Positions 42,799-51,329 of a DNA stretch of 64,000 nt are shown one piece after another. The first letter of the stretch is position 1. Every line of letters begins with the position of its first letter. Origin of the DNA: RGIG426 sp045598965 (GTDB lineage: Bacteria > Bacillota > Clostridia > Oscillospirales > Acutalibacteraceae); contig JAZRVH010000004.1 of the NCBI GenBank assembly GCA_045598965.1, forward strand, positions 1 to 64,000. The letters are read 5' to 3'. The notes beneath the pieces were generated by a model that worked only from the letters and a program-made list of their open reading frames with translations, was not told where the DNA came from and made no database searches. A program made the translations under genes and the position numbers.

Positions 42799-43464
42799 TT
42801 ATCCACTCATCAACCGGCGTCGTAATTGTGCTAAAACCACTCGTTCTCGACGAGAAACCTGCACCTGTGTCATCCCTAATTGCTCGGCAGTACGCTGTTG
42901 TGTCCACTCCGCCACAAAACGAAGCACAATCAATTTTCTGTCCCGTGGCGGCAACTCTGACAGCAACTGTGTTAGGGCCAATCGGTCAATCACTCGTTCC
43001 TCTTCTCCTGCCACAGGCAATTCCCACTCTGCTCCCTCATGGGCATCGTCGGTATCACGTGTCAATGACAAAGGCGGTAATCCGGCACATAAGGCTTCTG
43101 CGGCAAGTGTCGGTTCCACCGAAAGGCAATGAGCAAGCTCACTCACGGTTGGTCCTCTCCCGTTTTCTTTTATAAACCGTTCGGTTTCCCGGGCAGCTTT
43201 TTGGGATAAGTCTTTAAGTCCTCGGCTGACTTTTACGGCACCGCCATCTCGAAACAACCGTTTTATCTCGCCCAAAATCAGCGGCACTGCATACGTAGAA
43301 AAACAAAACCCACGTGTTTCATCAAAGCCATTTGCCGCCTTGCACAGTCCCATACACCCCGCCTGAAACAAATCCTCATATTCCACGCCACGCCCGACAA
43401 ATCGACCAGCACAAGTATGCACCAGCCCTAAATTCTCCTCAACTCGCCCTTTTGAGGCGGTCAC
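42799..43464 (-). CDS. sigF: RNA polymerase sporulation sigma factor SigF
   Basis: Early forespore sigma factor, 221 residues, shorter at the N-terminus than Bacillus SigF. Region 2 (NLGLVHTCAGRFVGRGVEYEDL, FQAGCMGLCKAANGF, STYAVPLILGEIKRLFRDGG) and region 4 (LSELPPRDRKLIVLRFVAEW, TAEQLGMTQVQVSRRERVVL) are intact. Three adjacent substitutions make it more diverged than sigE and sigG (TQQRTAEQLGMTQ). The GTG start overlaps the spoIIAB stop by 4 bases. Its activity is held by SpoIIAB until septation. Confidence 0.95.
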   Translation of the reverse strand: MTASKGRVEENLGLVHTCAGRFVGRGVEYEDLFQAGCMGLCKAANGFDETRGFCFSTYAVPLILGEIKRLFRDGGAVKVSRGLKDLSQKAARETERFIKENGRGPTVSELAHCLSVEPTLAAEALCAGLPPLSLTRDTDDAHEGAEWELPVAGEEERVIDRLALTQLLSELPPRDRKLIVLRFVAEWTQQRTAEQLGMTQVQVSRRERVVLAQLRRRLMSG

Positions 43465-43907
43465 CCGTTTTCGTCGCCTTTCTCGATTAAGTACTTTTCA
43501 AGCGTAACCGTTGTCCCCTTGCTCACCCTGGAACGTACCCGCACTTTGTCGCAAAAGCTTTCCATTACCGAAAAGCCCAATCCCGACCGCTCCTCACCGC
43601 CGGTTGTAAACAGCGGAGTCATTGCCTTTTCTATATCCGGAATACCACATCCCCTGTCTGCAATTTTCACCGTCAATCTGCCGCTTTCAAACAGCTTCAA
43701 GGTCATCGTGATTTTTCCCAATTTTTCGGGATAGGCGTGAACAATCGCATTGGTCACCCCCTCCGATACCGCTGTACGCAAATCCGCCAGCACGCCCATT
43801 GACGGGTCAGCTTGTGCCGCAAATGCCGCCACCACACTCCGTGCCAACCGCTCGTTGACCGAGCGGCTTAAAAACACAATTTTCAGTTCATTTTTTAACT
43901 TTTCCAT
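43461..43907 (-). CDS. spoIIAB: Anti-sigma-F factor and serine kinase
   Basis: 148 residues of GHKL kinase fold. The N-box is TAVSEGVTNAIVHAYP, the G1 box is VKIADRGCGIPD, and the ATP-lid region is GGEERSGLGFSVMESF. It holds SigF inactive and phosphorylates SpoIIAA. AAGGAGGAAA lies upstream of the ATG. It overlaps spoIIAA by 20 bases and sigF by 4, so the three proteins are translationally coupled. Confidence 0.96.
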   Translation of the reverse strand: MEKLKNELKIVFLSRSVNERLARSVVAAFAAQADPSMGVLADLRTAVSEGVTNAIVHAYPEKLGKITMTLKLFESGRLTVKIADRGCGIPDIEKAMTPLFTTGGEERSGLGFSVMESFCDKVRVRSRVSKGTTVTLEKYLIEKGDENG

Positions 43908-44226
43908 GTTGTTTTTCCTCCTTTTCCCAAACCGGCAAGCGATCCAGTCCTGCCAATTTCAACATCCGCATTACCGGCGGCGTGGCGTTACACACCACGG
44001 TTTTTCCTCCACGAGATTGTAAAAAACGATAACGCCCCATAACAAGTCCCACGCCGGAGCTGTCCATAAACGACACTTCCGAAAAATCCAAACGCAACGT
44101 TTTAATACCTCCCCGCTCCACCGCATAATCAATTTGTTCACGTGCGGTTTTAGCGGTATGATGGTCAATTTCTCCCGACAAAAACGCTGTCATAGTTTTG
44201 TCGGCGTCCTCTGTTTTCAGCGTCAT
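43888..44226 (-). CDS. spoIIAA: Anti-anti-sigma-F factor
   Basis: STAS-domain protein of 112 residues that frees SigF by binding SpoIIAB. The phospho-acceptor serine is in the strand-helix turn SFMDSSGVGLVMGRY; SGEIDHHTAK is the typical start. I chose the ATG at 44226 with AAAGGAGG upstream. A convincing sigma-H promoter (which drives this operon in Bacillus) was not found in the 80 bases before it; a Spo0A-like TTCGCCG occurs there but is weak evidence. Confidence 0.95.
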   Translation of the reverse strand: MTLKTEDADKTMTAFLSGEIDHHTAKTAREQIDYAVERGGIKTLRLDFSEVSFMDSSGVGLVMGRYRFLQSRGGKTVVCNATPPVMRMLKLAGLDRLPVWEKEEKQHGKVKK

Positions 44227-44303
44227 TTTTTCGCCTCCTTTTTTTCTTTTATCATACTCCGCCTTTGCGGCGAAAAATGCCGAAGCGTGGAGCATAATCG
44301 TAT

Positions 44304-44346
44304 AAAAAAAAGACACCGTGGCGATGCTTGCATCACCACAGTGTCT
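44304..44346 (-). terminator. Terminator of the CAP/dockerin gene
   Basis: A 17-bp stem (AGACACCGTGGCGATGC with small mismatches) lies 13 bases past the CAP gene stop and is followed on the minus strand by TTTTTTTTATA. Confidence 0.85.
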
Positions 44347-44359
44347 AAAAAATATTCTG

Positions 44360-45937
44360 TTAGGCACCCAGGGTCTTAATAAGACCCGCCATAAATTTAC
44401 GTACTACCAGCACGTCTTTCATATTGATAAAGCCGTCACCGTTGACGTCGGCGTTTTGGAAAATCAACGCCACATCCATACCGGCAATGTATTTGCGTAT
44501 CAGCAATACATCTTTCATATTGACGTCGCCGTCGTTATTGGCGTCACCGTAAAATCCGGGTTCGTCCTGCGTCGGCTCCGTAGGCTCGACAACGGGCTCG
44601 GCTTCAGTCGCCGTCGGTTCGGTGGGCTCGGTCGCCGTCGGTTCGGTAGGCTCAACAGTGGGCTCGGTGGTAGGAATCTCCACCGGCGAAACCGAAATCG
44701 GAATCACGATTTCTTGCTCATCAACCGTCGCACGCAAAGCGGTCGACCCTACGCCGCAGGCGGTAAAATAGCCATCAGACAAAGAAACGATATCCGTATC
44801 GTCCACCGACCACTGCACGTGGACAGCATCCTTAAGTACCGAGTAGGGCATTCCGCTCATTTCTACTTCGTATGTCACCTCGGGAAGGCTCTCGCTTTGT
44901 CCCATTTCCAACTCGTACGCCTGTGCTGAAGCAACATAGTCTCTCGACACAATAAACTTGTTCAAAACATCAACGGTCACACGTTTTTCGTCGTCACACG
45001 GGATAGAATAGGTCGGATTATCCACAATCGTAGAGAACTCCTGAACCCAGAATTTCCTTCCCATATATTCCGCACAGGCAATTCCCACCGCACGATATCT
45101 TTCATCCAGCATATTGCGGCGGTGGCCCTGACCCTCATAACTTTCGTCTTCCTCTTCCCAACCCCGTTGAGCATCGCTCGGCGTATAATATCCGTACGAT
45201 ATATTTTCGCTCATGGTGGAAGAGCCCGTATCCGAATAAATGGTATTGATTTGTTGTCCGTTAGGACGCACATGAGCAAAGCTTGCCACCAATTCCGCCG
45301 CACGAACCATCGCAATTTGCTCTAAGCCATAGTCGTAGGTCAACGCACCAAGCGAGCCGGTATACACCTTTTGCGTGTCGGTGCTGTCCCAGTACCACGC
45401 CGTTCCGCTTGTCCGAAACTCGTTAACCTCATCGAAAATGGTTCGGGCATCGCTCTGGTGATAGGTGACGGTATAGGAGCAAGGCACCGGGATATTGTTC
45501 TTGTTTTCACGGCCGGTAAATTCGCAATAGTAGTCCTGCGTTTCGTCCGAAAACGCATCCAATCCTTTGTATGTTTGCGTGGTACCGTCGGGCGACACAA
45601 ACATAACGACCGGCAACGTGATACTTGTTGTCTGCAGCTGCATAATAAACCACACCGGCCAGCTTTTATAAATATCACAATCGACCCCGTAAATTTTTTC
45701 TCCGTCGTCCATCCAGTCACGAATAACCGAATTCCCTATCGACTCGCTATACTGACATATATCTTTTCGATAGTAACAGAAAATGAACTTTTCGCCATTG
45801 TTATACTTCTCCGTTACCTCATCAAAGGACGACTCCACCCAATTTTCGTGGGAACGATACTCGCCGCTGGCGAGACAAACGGTACCACACGTCAAAAGAA
45901 TACACAAAACCAACAAACAAGACAATACTTTCTTCAC
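44360..45937 (-). CDS. Secreted CAP/SCP-domain protein with C-terminal dockerin
   Basis: 525 residues: a signal peptide (about 1-24), a region of about 130 residues with a thioredoxin-like look (FIFCYYRKDICQYSES, a C-x4-C pair), a CAP/SCP domain (about 165-315) with LEQIAMVRAAELVASFAHVRPNG, SENISYGYYTPSDAQ and GHRRNML, and a BIG2-like beta domain (VQWSVDDTDIVSLSDG, ACGVGSTALRATV). A Thr/Pro/Glu linker and a two-repeat dockerin (about 445-520) end it. CAP domains bind lipids or act at surfaces; the exact role is open. The start is a GTG with GGAGGAG 8 bases upstream. It probably docks on a cohesin scaffold outside this window. It lies alone between pgm and spoIIA. Confidence 0.88.
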   Translation of the reverse strand: MKKVLSCLLVLCILLTCGTVCLASGEYRSHENWVESSFDEVTEKYNNGEKFIFCYYRKDICQYSESIGNSVIRDWMDDGEKIYGVDCDIYKSWPVWFIMQLQTTSITLPVVMFVSPDGTTQTYKGLDAFSDETQDYYCEFTGRENKNNIPVPCSYTVTYHQSDARTIFDEVNEFRTSGTAWYWDSTDTQKVYTGSLGALTYDYGLEQIAMVRAAELVASFAHVRPNGQQINTIYSDTGSSTMSENISYGYYTPSDAQRGWEEEDESYEGQGHRRNMLDERYRAVGIACAEYMGRKFWVQEFSTIVDNPTYSIPCDDEKRVTVDVLNKFIVSRDYVASAQAYELEMGQSESLPEVTYEVEMSGMPYSVLKDAVHVQWSVDDTDIVSLSDGYFTACGVGSTALRATVDEQEIVIPISVSPVEIPTTEPTVEPTEPTATEPTEPTATEAEPVVEPTEPTQDEPGFYGDANNDGDVNMKDVLLIRKYIAGMDVALIFQNADVNGDGFINMKDVLVVRKFMAGLIKTLGA

Positions 45938-45994
45938 TTGAAGCTCTCCTCCCGGTTTTAGTAATTTTACTAGAAAGCCCTTGCGAGGTTCTTT

Positions 45995-47410
45995 TTACAA
46001 ATCGAGGAAATTCGCCATTGTGTCTGCCAGGTTGCGAGCATCCTCCTCCGAGGTGTTCACCTCACAGAAAATACGAAGAAGCGGCTCGGTACCGGAGAAA
46101 CGGGCAATCAACCACTCATTGTCCGAAAAATACACCTTACAGCCGTCCATATAACTGACACGTTCAATCGTTTTGCCGAAATCCGGAAGCAATTTATCCT
46201 CATAGAGGATTTTTTGCAGCTCCGCTTTCCGTTCGGCAGGGAAATGATAGTTTTGCTCGGTAATCGCCGTTTTGCCGAACTGCTCCTCCATTTCCTCAAT
46301 CACTTCAGAGAGGGATTTGCCGGTAAGTGCCAACATTTCCAGCATCAACGAAGCGGCATAAATGCCGTCTTTGCCACGGATGTGACCACGCACCGTCAAA
46401 CCGCCGGAGGACTCGCCACCGATAATAGCATCTCGTTCCTGCATTTTAGCAGAAATGAATTTGAAGCCCACCGGCACCTCATAACACACCTCGCCAAAAG
46501 CGGCGGCGATTTTGTCCAAAATATGCGTCGTAGCGATGTTACGTACCGCCGGACCGTGCCATCCCTTGTATTTCAGCAAATAGTAGTACAGCACTGTCAA
46601 AATCTTGTTGGGATGGATATAGTTGCCCTTTTCGTCAATAATACCGAGACGGTCGGCATCACCGTCGGTAGCAATGCCGATATCCATCTTATGCTCGGTC
46701 ACGAAGTTTTTCAGGTCGAACAGCGTCTCCTCGTTAGGGGCAGGCAGACGACCGCCAAACAACGCATCGTGAGCGGTGTGAATGGTGTCACAGTTACAGC
46801 GGCAAGTGTACAACACCGTTTCCAACGCTCGACGGGATACACCGAACATCGGGTCGAGCACCACATTTAAGTGACGCTCACGAATAGCGGCATTATTCAC
46901 ACTGCGAAGAATAGAGTCCACATAAATATTCTGGGAATCAATTTCCCGCACAAGTCCACGAGCCTTGGCAATTTCATAGGGGATGAATTTTATTTCGTCC
47001 GGATTGATGGTGTCAATATACCGTTCAATATCGTCAGTAACTTCCTCCACAGCATCACGACCGCCGGCAGTAAACACTTTAATACCGTTGTATTCCGCCG
47101 GGTTGTGGGAAGCGGTCACCGCCATACCGTAGGCGAGATTGAAGTGGAGCACTGTAAACATAACGAGCGGAGTTGGTGCCTCTTTGTCGAGAACACGGCA
47201 GAAAATCCCCTCTGCCGCCATCACTTCGCTAATCCACTGAGCCGCCTGCACCGATAAAAAGCGGCGGTCGTACCCTACCACAAAGCCGTTTTCCGTCACA
47301 TTTTCTTCTTTCATTTTCTTGGCCATTGCCGCCGCCAACAGACGAATATTGGCTTTGGTAAAACCGTCGCCGATGACCGCACGCCAACCGCCGGTACCGA
47401 ATTTAATCAT
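45995..47410 (-). CDS. Phosphoglucomutase/phosphomannomutase family enzyme
   Basis: 471 residues of the alpha-D-phosphohexomutase family. The catalytic phosphoserine is in TASHNPAEYNG, the metal loop is TDGDADRLG, the sugar loop GGESSGG, and the phosphate loop near the end RFSGTEPLLRIF. It interconverts hexose-1- and hexose-6-phosphates; which sugar is not decided by sequence. RFSGTEP and the length suggest the archaeal/PgcA-like branch rather than GlmM. AGAAGG precedes the ATG. Its promoter lies inside the terminator of the upstream ABC operon. Confidence 0.92.
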   Translation of the reverse strand: MIKFGTGGWRAVIGDGFTKANIRLLAAAMAKKMKEENVTENGFVVGYDRRFLSVQAAQWISEVMAAEGIFCRVLDKEAPTPLVMFTVLHFNLAYGMAVTASHNPAEYNGIKVFTAGGRDAVEEVTDDIERYIDTINPDEIKFIPYEIAKARGLVREIDSQNIYVDSILRSVNNAAIRERHLNVVLDPMFGVSRRALETVLYTCRCNCDTIHTAHDALFGGRLPAPNEETLFDLKNFVTEHKMDIGIATDGDADRLGIIDEKGNYIHPNKILTVLYYYLLKYKGWHGPAVRNIATTHILDKIAAAFGEVCYEVPVGFKFISAKMQERDAIIGGESSGGLTVRGHIRGKDGIYAASLMLEMLALTGKSLSEVIEEMEEQFGKTAITEQNYHFPAERKAELQKILYEDKLLPDFGKTIERVSYMDGCKVYFSDNEWLIARFSGTEPLLRIFCEVNTSEEDARNLADTMANFLDL

Positions 47411-47450
47411 ACTGCACTACCTTCTATTCAATCAAAATTTTTGAATGTTC

Positions 47451-47479
47451 ATTCTAACATAAAAACGGCGGCTTGTCAA
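47451..47479 (-). promoter_or_regulatory. Sigma-A promoter of the phosphohexomutase gene
   Basis: TTGACA (47474-47479) and TAGAAT (47451-47456) on the minus strand, 17 bp apart. The -35 box is the arm-loop junction of the preceding terminator hairpin. Confidence 0.72.
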
Positions 47480-47497
47480 CAACAAGTCGCCGTTTTT
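47461..47497 (-). terminator. Terminator of the ABC exporter operon
   Basis: A 16-bp stem (AAAAACGGCGGCTTGT, one G-T pair) with a 5-base loop and T-runs at both ends lies 6 bases past the stop of the 47503-49476 gene. Confidence 0.82.
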
Positions 47498-47502
47498 TGG
47501 GT

Positions 47503-49476
47503 TTATGAAAGCTCCGCTTTGCCGGTATACAACTCGTAATACCGACCTTTTTGTTCCAGCAATTCCTCGTGGGTGCCCCGCTCGATAATCACACCTTTTT
47601 CCAACACCATAATGGCGTTGGCATTGCGTACCGTAGACAAGCGGTGAGCAATAACAAAGGTGGTGCGATCCTGCATTAAGCTATCCATTCCCTGCTCAAT
47701 CAGCCGCTCGGTACGGGTATCCACCGAGCTGGTCGCCTCATCCAGCACAAGAATGGGTGCCTTGCTGATCGCCGCACGGGCGATGTTTAAGAGCTGACGC
47801 TGACCTTGAGACAGGTTAGAACCGTCACCCTCAAGCACGGTGTCATAGCCGTTTTCCAGCTTCATAATGAACGAATGGGCACTGGCGGTTTTCGCCGCCT
47901 GCTCCACCTCCTCATCCGTAGCGTCCAATCGGCCATAGCGGATATTCTCCCTCACTGTACCGGTAAAGAGGTGGGTATCTTGCAACACCACCGCAATGTT
48001 TTTCCGCAATTCTGAACGGGGGAATTTACGAATATCAATACCGTCAATCGTAATGACACCCTCATCGATATCGTAAAAGCGGTTTAAGAGGTTGGTAATC
48101 GTCGTCTTGCCCGCACCGGTCGAGCCCACAAGAGCAATTTTTTGACCGGGCTTCGCATAAAACGACACATCGTTCAAAATGCGATGCTCCGGACGATAGC
48201 CAAAGCACACGTGGTCAAGATGCACGTCGGCACGGTGGCCTTCAAGCGGCACCGCATCATCCGCATCCGGACGTTCCGGCGGCATATCCATAATCTGGAA
48301 CACACGCTCCGCACCGGCAAGAGCGGCAAAAATCGTGCTCATCTGTTGGGAGATGGTGTTAATGGGCTGGGAGAAATGACGGGAATAGTTGGCAAACACG
48401 GTGAGACCGCCCGGGGTCAACGCATTTTTCACCATCAAAATACCGCCCACGCCCAACGTCACGGCGTAAGAGATTTGGGAAGTGTTGCCCATGATCGGGC
48501 CCATAATACCGCCGTAGAACTGGGCTTTGAACTGTTTATCCCGCAAGTCATCGTTCAGCAGAGAAAACTCCTCCACGCAGGTGTCCTCGTGGTTAAACAC
48601 TTTAATGACCTTTTGACCGGCAACCGTCTCCTCAATATAGCCGTTGACGGCACCGAGAGCCCGTTGCTGTCCGGAATAATATTTACTGCTCAGTTTTGCA
48701 ATGGTGGTGCCTCCCTTGGCAAACACTGGCACAAACAACACGGTAATCAGCGTCAGTTTCCAGTTGGTGGTCACCATAAACGTGAACGTTCCAATCAGCG
48801 TAATGATTCCGGACACGATGTTCACAAGCGTGTTGTTGAGCATCATATCAATGTTGTCCACGTCGTTCGTAAACCGGCTCATCACCTCACCCGTCGGGTG
48901 ATTATCAAAAAAGCGAATAGACAACCGGTCCAGCTTGCAAAAGAGGTCATTACGGATTTTCTCCGTTGCCCCTTGGGAGGTGGCAAGCATCAAGCGAGCC
49001 TGTAAATAGGTGGTAATCGCTCCAACGGCATACACAAGCGACAGCACAATCAACGCCGCCACCAAATAGGTCAGCACCTCGGCAAACTTTTGGTCGCCGA
49101 CAAGATTTTCGATAAAAGGCGTGTGACGGAATTTTTCAATAATACCGTCTGCCGCCGCCGCCAACGCACCGTCGCCACCGGTATCCTGCACCAAATCAGG
49201 ATTGACGGCATTTGCCAATCGGTTGATAATGGGAAGCAGAAAATACGACCCACACAAGGACGTTATCGTGGAAAACAGCATACAGAAAAATACAAAAAAC
49301 AGGTGAATGCGATAGGATTTCAGATAACCGAGCAGGCGTCCGATGGTTTGGCGTGCATTTTGGGGCTTGCCGCCGCCCATAATCCGAGGGCCGCCTCGTC
49401 CGCCGCCTCGTCTCTTTTCGGCAGAGGCTTTTCCGCTATACTGTTCACGGAGATTTTCAAGTGTTCTTGCCGCCAT
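47503..49476 (-). CDS. ABC exporter subunit (canonical Walker B)
   Basis: 657-residue half-transporter: a Gly/Arg-rich N-terminal tail, six membrane helices, and an ATPase with Walker A GSTGAGKTT, the Q-loop VVLQDTHLFTG, signature NLSQGQRQ, and Walker B ILVLDEATSSVD with the catalytic Glu. The signature is LSQGQ rather than LSGGQ. Three bases separate it from its partner at 49480. A large extra segment (about 95-140) sits between helices 1 and 2. It probably forms an asymmetric heterodimer of the BmrCD/EfrAB type that exports drugs, lipids or peptides; the cargo is unknown. Confidence 0.92.
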   Translation of the reverse strand: MAARTLENLREQYSGKASAEKRRGGGRGGPRIMGGGKPQNARQTIGRLLGYLKSYRIHLFFVFFCMLFSTITSLCGSYFLLPIINRLANAVNPDLVQDTGGDGALAAAADGIIEKFRHTPFIENLVGDQKFAEVLTYLVAALIVLSLVYAVGAITTYLQARLMLATSQGATEKIRNDLFCKLDRLSIRFFDNHPTGEVMSRFTNDVDNIDMMLNNTLVNIVSGIITLIGTFTFMVTTNWKLTLITVLFVPVFAKGGTTIAKLSSKYYSGQQRALGAVNGYIEETVAGQKVIKVFNHEDTCVEEFSLLNDDLRDKQFKAQFYGGIMGPIMGNTSQISYAVTLGVGGILMVKNALTPGGLTVFANYSRHFSQPINTISQQMSTIFAALAGAERVFQIMDMPPERPDADDAVPLEGHRADVHLDHVCFGYRPEHRILNDVSFYAKPGQKIALVGSTGAGKTTITNLLNRFYDIDEGVITIDGIDIRKFPRSELRKNIAVVLQDTHLFTGTVRENIRYGRLDATDEEVEQAAKTASAHSFIMKLENGYDTVLEGDGSNLSQGQRQLLNIARAAISKAPILVLDEATSSVDTRTERLIEQGMDSLMQDRTTFVIAHRLSTVRNANAIMVLEKGVIIERGTHEELLEQKGRYYELYTGKAELS

Positions 49477-49479
49477 CCG

Positions 49480-51213
49480 TCACACCCCCTTTCTGTCGGT
49501 CTGTGAGGTGTAAATCTCACGATAGGCATCGTTGCTTTGAAGCAGCTCCTCGTGAGTGCCGATGCCGGTAATTCTGCCGTCATCCATCACGATAATCTGG
49601 TCTGCCTCTTGTACCGAGCTGATACGCTGGGCAATAATAATTTTGGTAGAGCCTTGAAGCTCGGTGGCGAACGCCTCCCGAATTTTCGCTTCGGTAGCGG
49701 TATCCACCGCCGACGTGCTGTCATCCAAAATAAGGATTTTCGGCTTTTTGAGCAACGCACGGGCAATGCAAAGCCGTTGTTTTTGACCGCCGGACACGTT
49801 AGAGCCACCTTGCCCTAATTGAGAGTCATATCCCTCGTCAAAGCCGGTAATAAATCCGTGAGCTTGGGCATACTCCGCCGCTTGAAGCATTTCCGCTTCG
49901 GTGGCATTTTCGTCGCCCCACAGCAGGTTTTCCTCAATACTACCGGAGAACAGCACGTTCTTTTGTAACACCATGCCCACACTCTCACGCAGGTTATAGA
50001 GCGAGTAGTCACGCACGTCCACGCCGTCAATCAGCACTTGTCCCTCGTCCACGTCATACAGACGGGGAATCATCGACACGAGGGTGGTTTTGCCACAGCC
50101 GGTAGAACCGATAATTCCCACCGTCTGTCCCGGTTCAATCGTGACGTTGATAGCATCCAGAACCTTATCCGGGCTGTTTTTGTAATAACGGAAACCCACG
50201 TTTTTGAACTCAATCTTGCCGTCCGACACCGTTTTTTCAGGATATTTTGCATCAATATCCGTCAAGTCAATGCGTTCGTCCAGCACCTCGCAAATACGTT
50301 TGCCGGATGCCAACGCACGGGAGCTGAACATAAACATCATACCGGTCATCATCAGCGAAATGAGGATTTGCATAATGTAAGTGGTAAACGCCGAAAGGTC
50401 ACCGATAGGCATATTGCCGGCAAGCACAAACTTTCCGCCGAACCAAAGCACCGCAATCGTAGCGATGTTGGTAAACACCGTCATCACCGGCACAATAAAA
50501 ATCATCACTCGCATCGCATAGATGCCGGACTGTTTCAGGTCACGGTTCGCCTTGCCGAATTTTTCTTCCTCAAAATCTTCACGCACAAAGGATTTCACCA
50601 CTCGTACGTTGGTAACGCTCTCTTGCACGGTGGAGTTAAGTTTATCCACACGAGTCTGCATAGCGGCGAAGCGAGGAAAACCGGTTTTGATGATGAAAAT
50701 CATGGTAATCACCAAAAGCGGAATGACCACAGCAAGCACCACCGACAAGGACGGGTTGAGCATAATGGCCATAATCAACGCACCGATAAGCATTCCCGGG
50801 GCACGCAGGCACATACGGAGCAACATATTGATAAAGTTTTGCAGCTGCTGAATGTCGTTGGTCAAGCGGGTCACCAGCGAGCCGGTGCTGAACCGGTCGA
50901 TGTTGGCAAAGGAGAATTTCTCCACCTTTTTGTATACATCTCGTCGTACATCCGCCGCAAAGTTGACCGACGCCTTTGCTCCGAACCACGCACCGCCAAC
51001 GCCGCCCGCCATCATACAAATAGCGGTAAGCAGCATCAACGCCATAATACCGAAGCTGCCGGAAACGGTGAGCACACCGTCCTTTTGCTGGTTTATAAAT
51101 TCCGCCATATATTTCGGCATCAGCACCTCACCGATAACCTCCACAATCATACACAGCGGGCCGAGAATGAAATACGTTAAATACGGTTTTACGTAAGGTA
51201 TCCAACGCTTCAT
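49480..51213 (-). CDS. ABC exporter subunit (degenerate Walker B)
   Basis: 577-residue half-transporter with six membrane helices and an ATPase: Walker A GSTGCGKTT, signature NVSGGQKQR (canonical) and Walker B ILILDDSTSAVD. The Glu expected after the Walker B Asp is Asp here. With LSQGQ in the partner, this makes one proper and one degenerate ATP site in the pair, the hallmark of BmrC/BmrD-like heterodimers. A promoter at 51270-51298 reads both genes. AAGAAGGG precedes the ATG. Confidence 0.92.
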   Translation of the reverse strand: MKRWIPYVKPYLTYFILGPLCMIVEVIGEVLMPKYMAEFINQQKDGVLTVSGSFGIMALMLLTAICMMAGGVGGAWFGAKASVNFAADVRRDVYKKVEKFSFANIDRFSTGSLVTRLTNDIQQLQNFINMLLRMCLRAPGMLIGALIMAIMLNPSLSVVLAVVIPLLVITMIFIIKTGFPRFAAMQTRVDKLNSTVQESVTNVRVVKSFVREDFEEEKFGKANRDLKQSGIYAMRVMIFIVPVMTVFTNIATIAVLWFGGKFVLAGNMPIGDLSAFTTYIMQILISLMMTGMMFMFSSRALASGKRICEVLDERIDLTDIDAKYPEKTVSDGKIEFKNVGFRYYKNSPDKVLDAINVTIEPGQTVGIIGSTGCGKTTLVSMIPRLYDVDEGQVLIDGVDVRDYSLYNLRESVGMVLQKNVLFSGSIEENLLWGDENATEAEMLQAAEYAQAHGFITGFDEGYDSQLGQGGSNVSGGQKQRLCIARALLKKPKILILDDSTSAVDTATEAKIREAFATELQGSTKIIIAQRISSVQEADQIIVMDDGRITGIGTHEELLQSNDAYREIYTSQTDRKGV

Positions 51214-51269
51214 AGAATCCCTTCTTTCCGAAAAAGCACCTTGTGCTCATTTGTCACTAACAAATAACT

Positions 51270-51298
51270 ATTATACCAAAAAGAAAACGTTCTTTCAA
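51270..51298 (-). promoter_or_regulatory. Sigma-A promoter of the ABC exporter operon
   Basis: TTGAAA (51293-51298) and TATAAT (51270-51275) on the minus strand, 17 bp apart. The -35 box is the left arm of the terminator of the preceding gene. Confidence 0.8.
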
Positions 51299-51323
51299 GA
51301 GGTAATTTTGAAAGAACGTCTTT
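51283..51323 (-). terminator. Terminator of the AI-2E-family gene
   Basis: A 12-bp perfect core stem (ACGTTCTTTCAA and its complement), extended by AAGA/TCTT, with a T-rich tract on the minus strand. Confidence 0.78.
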
Positions 51324-51329
51324 TCTCTA

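Noticed and set aside
44227..44303. Sigma-H promoter for spoIIAA
   Set aside because: Expected by analogy, but no AGGA/GAAT-type boxes at proper spacing were found.
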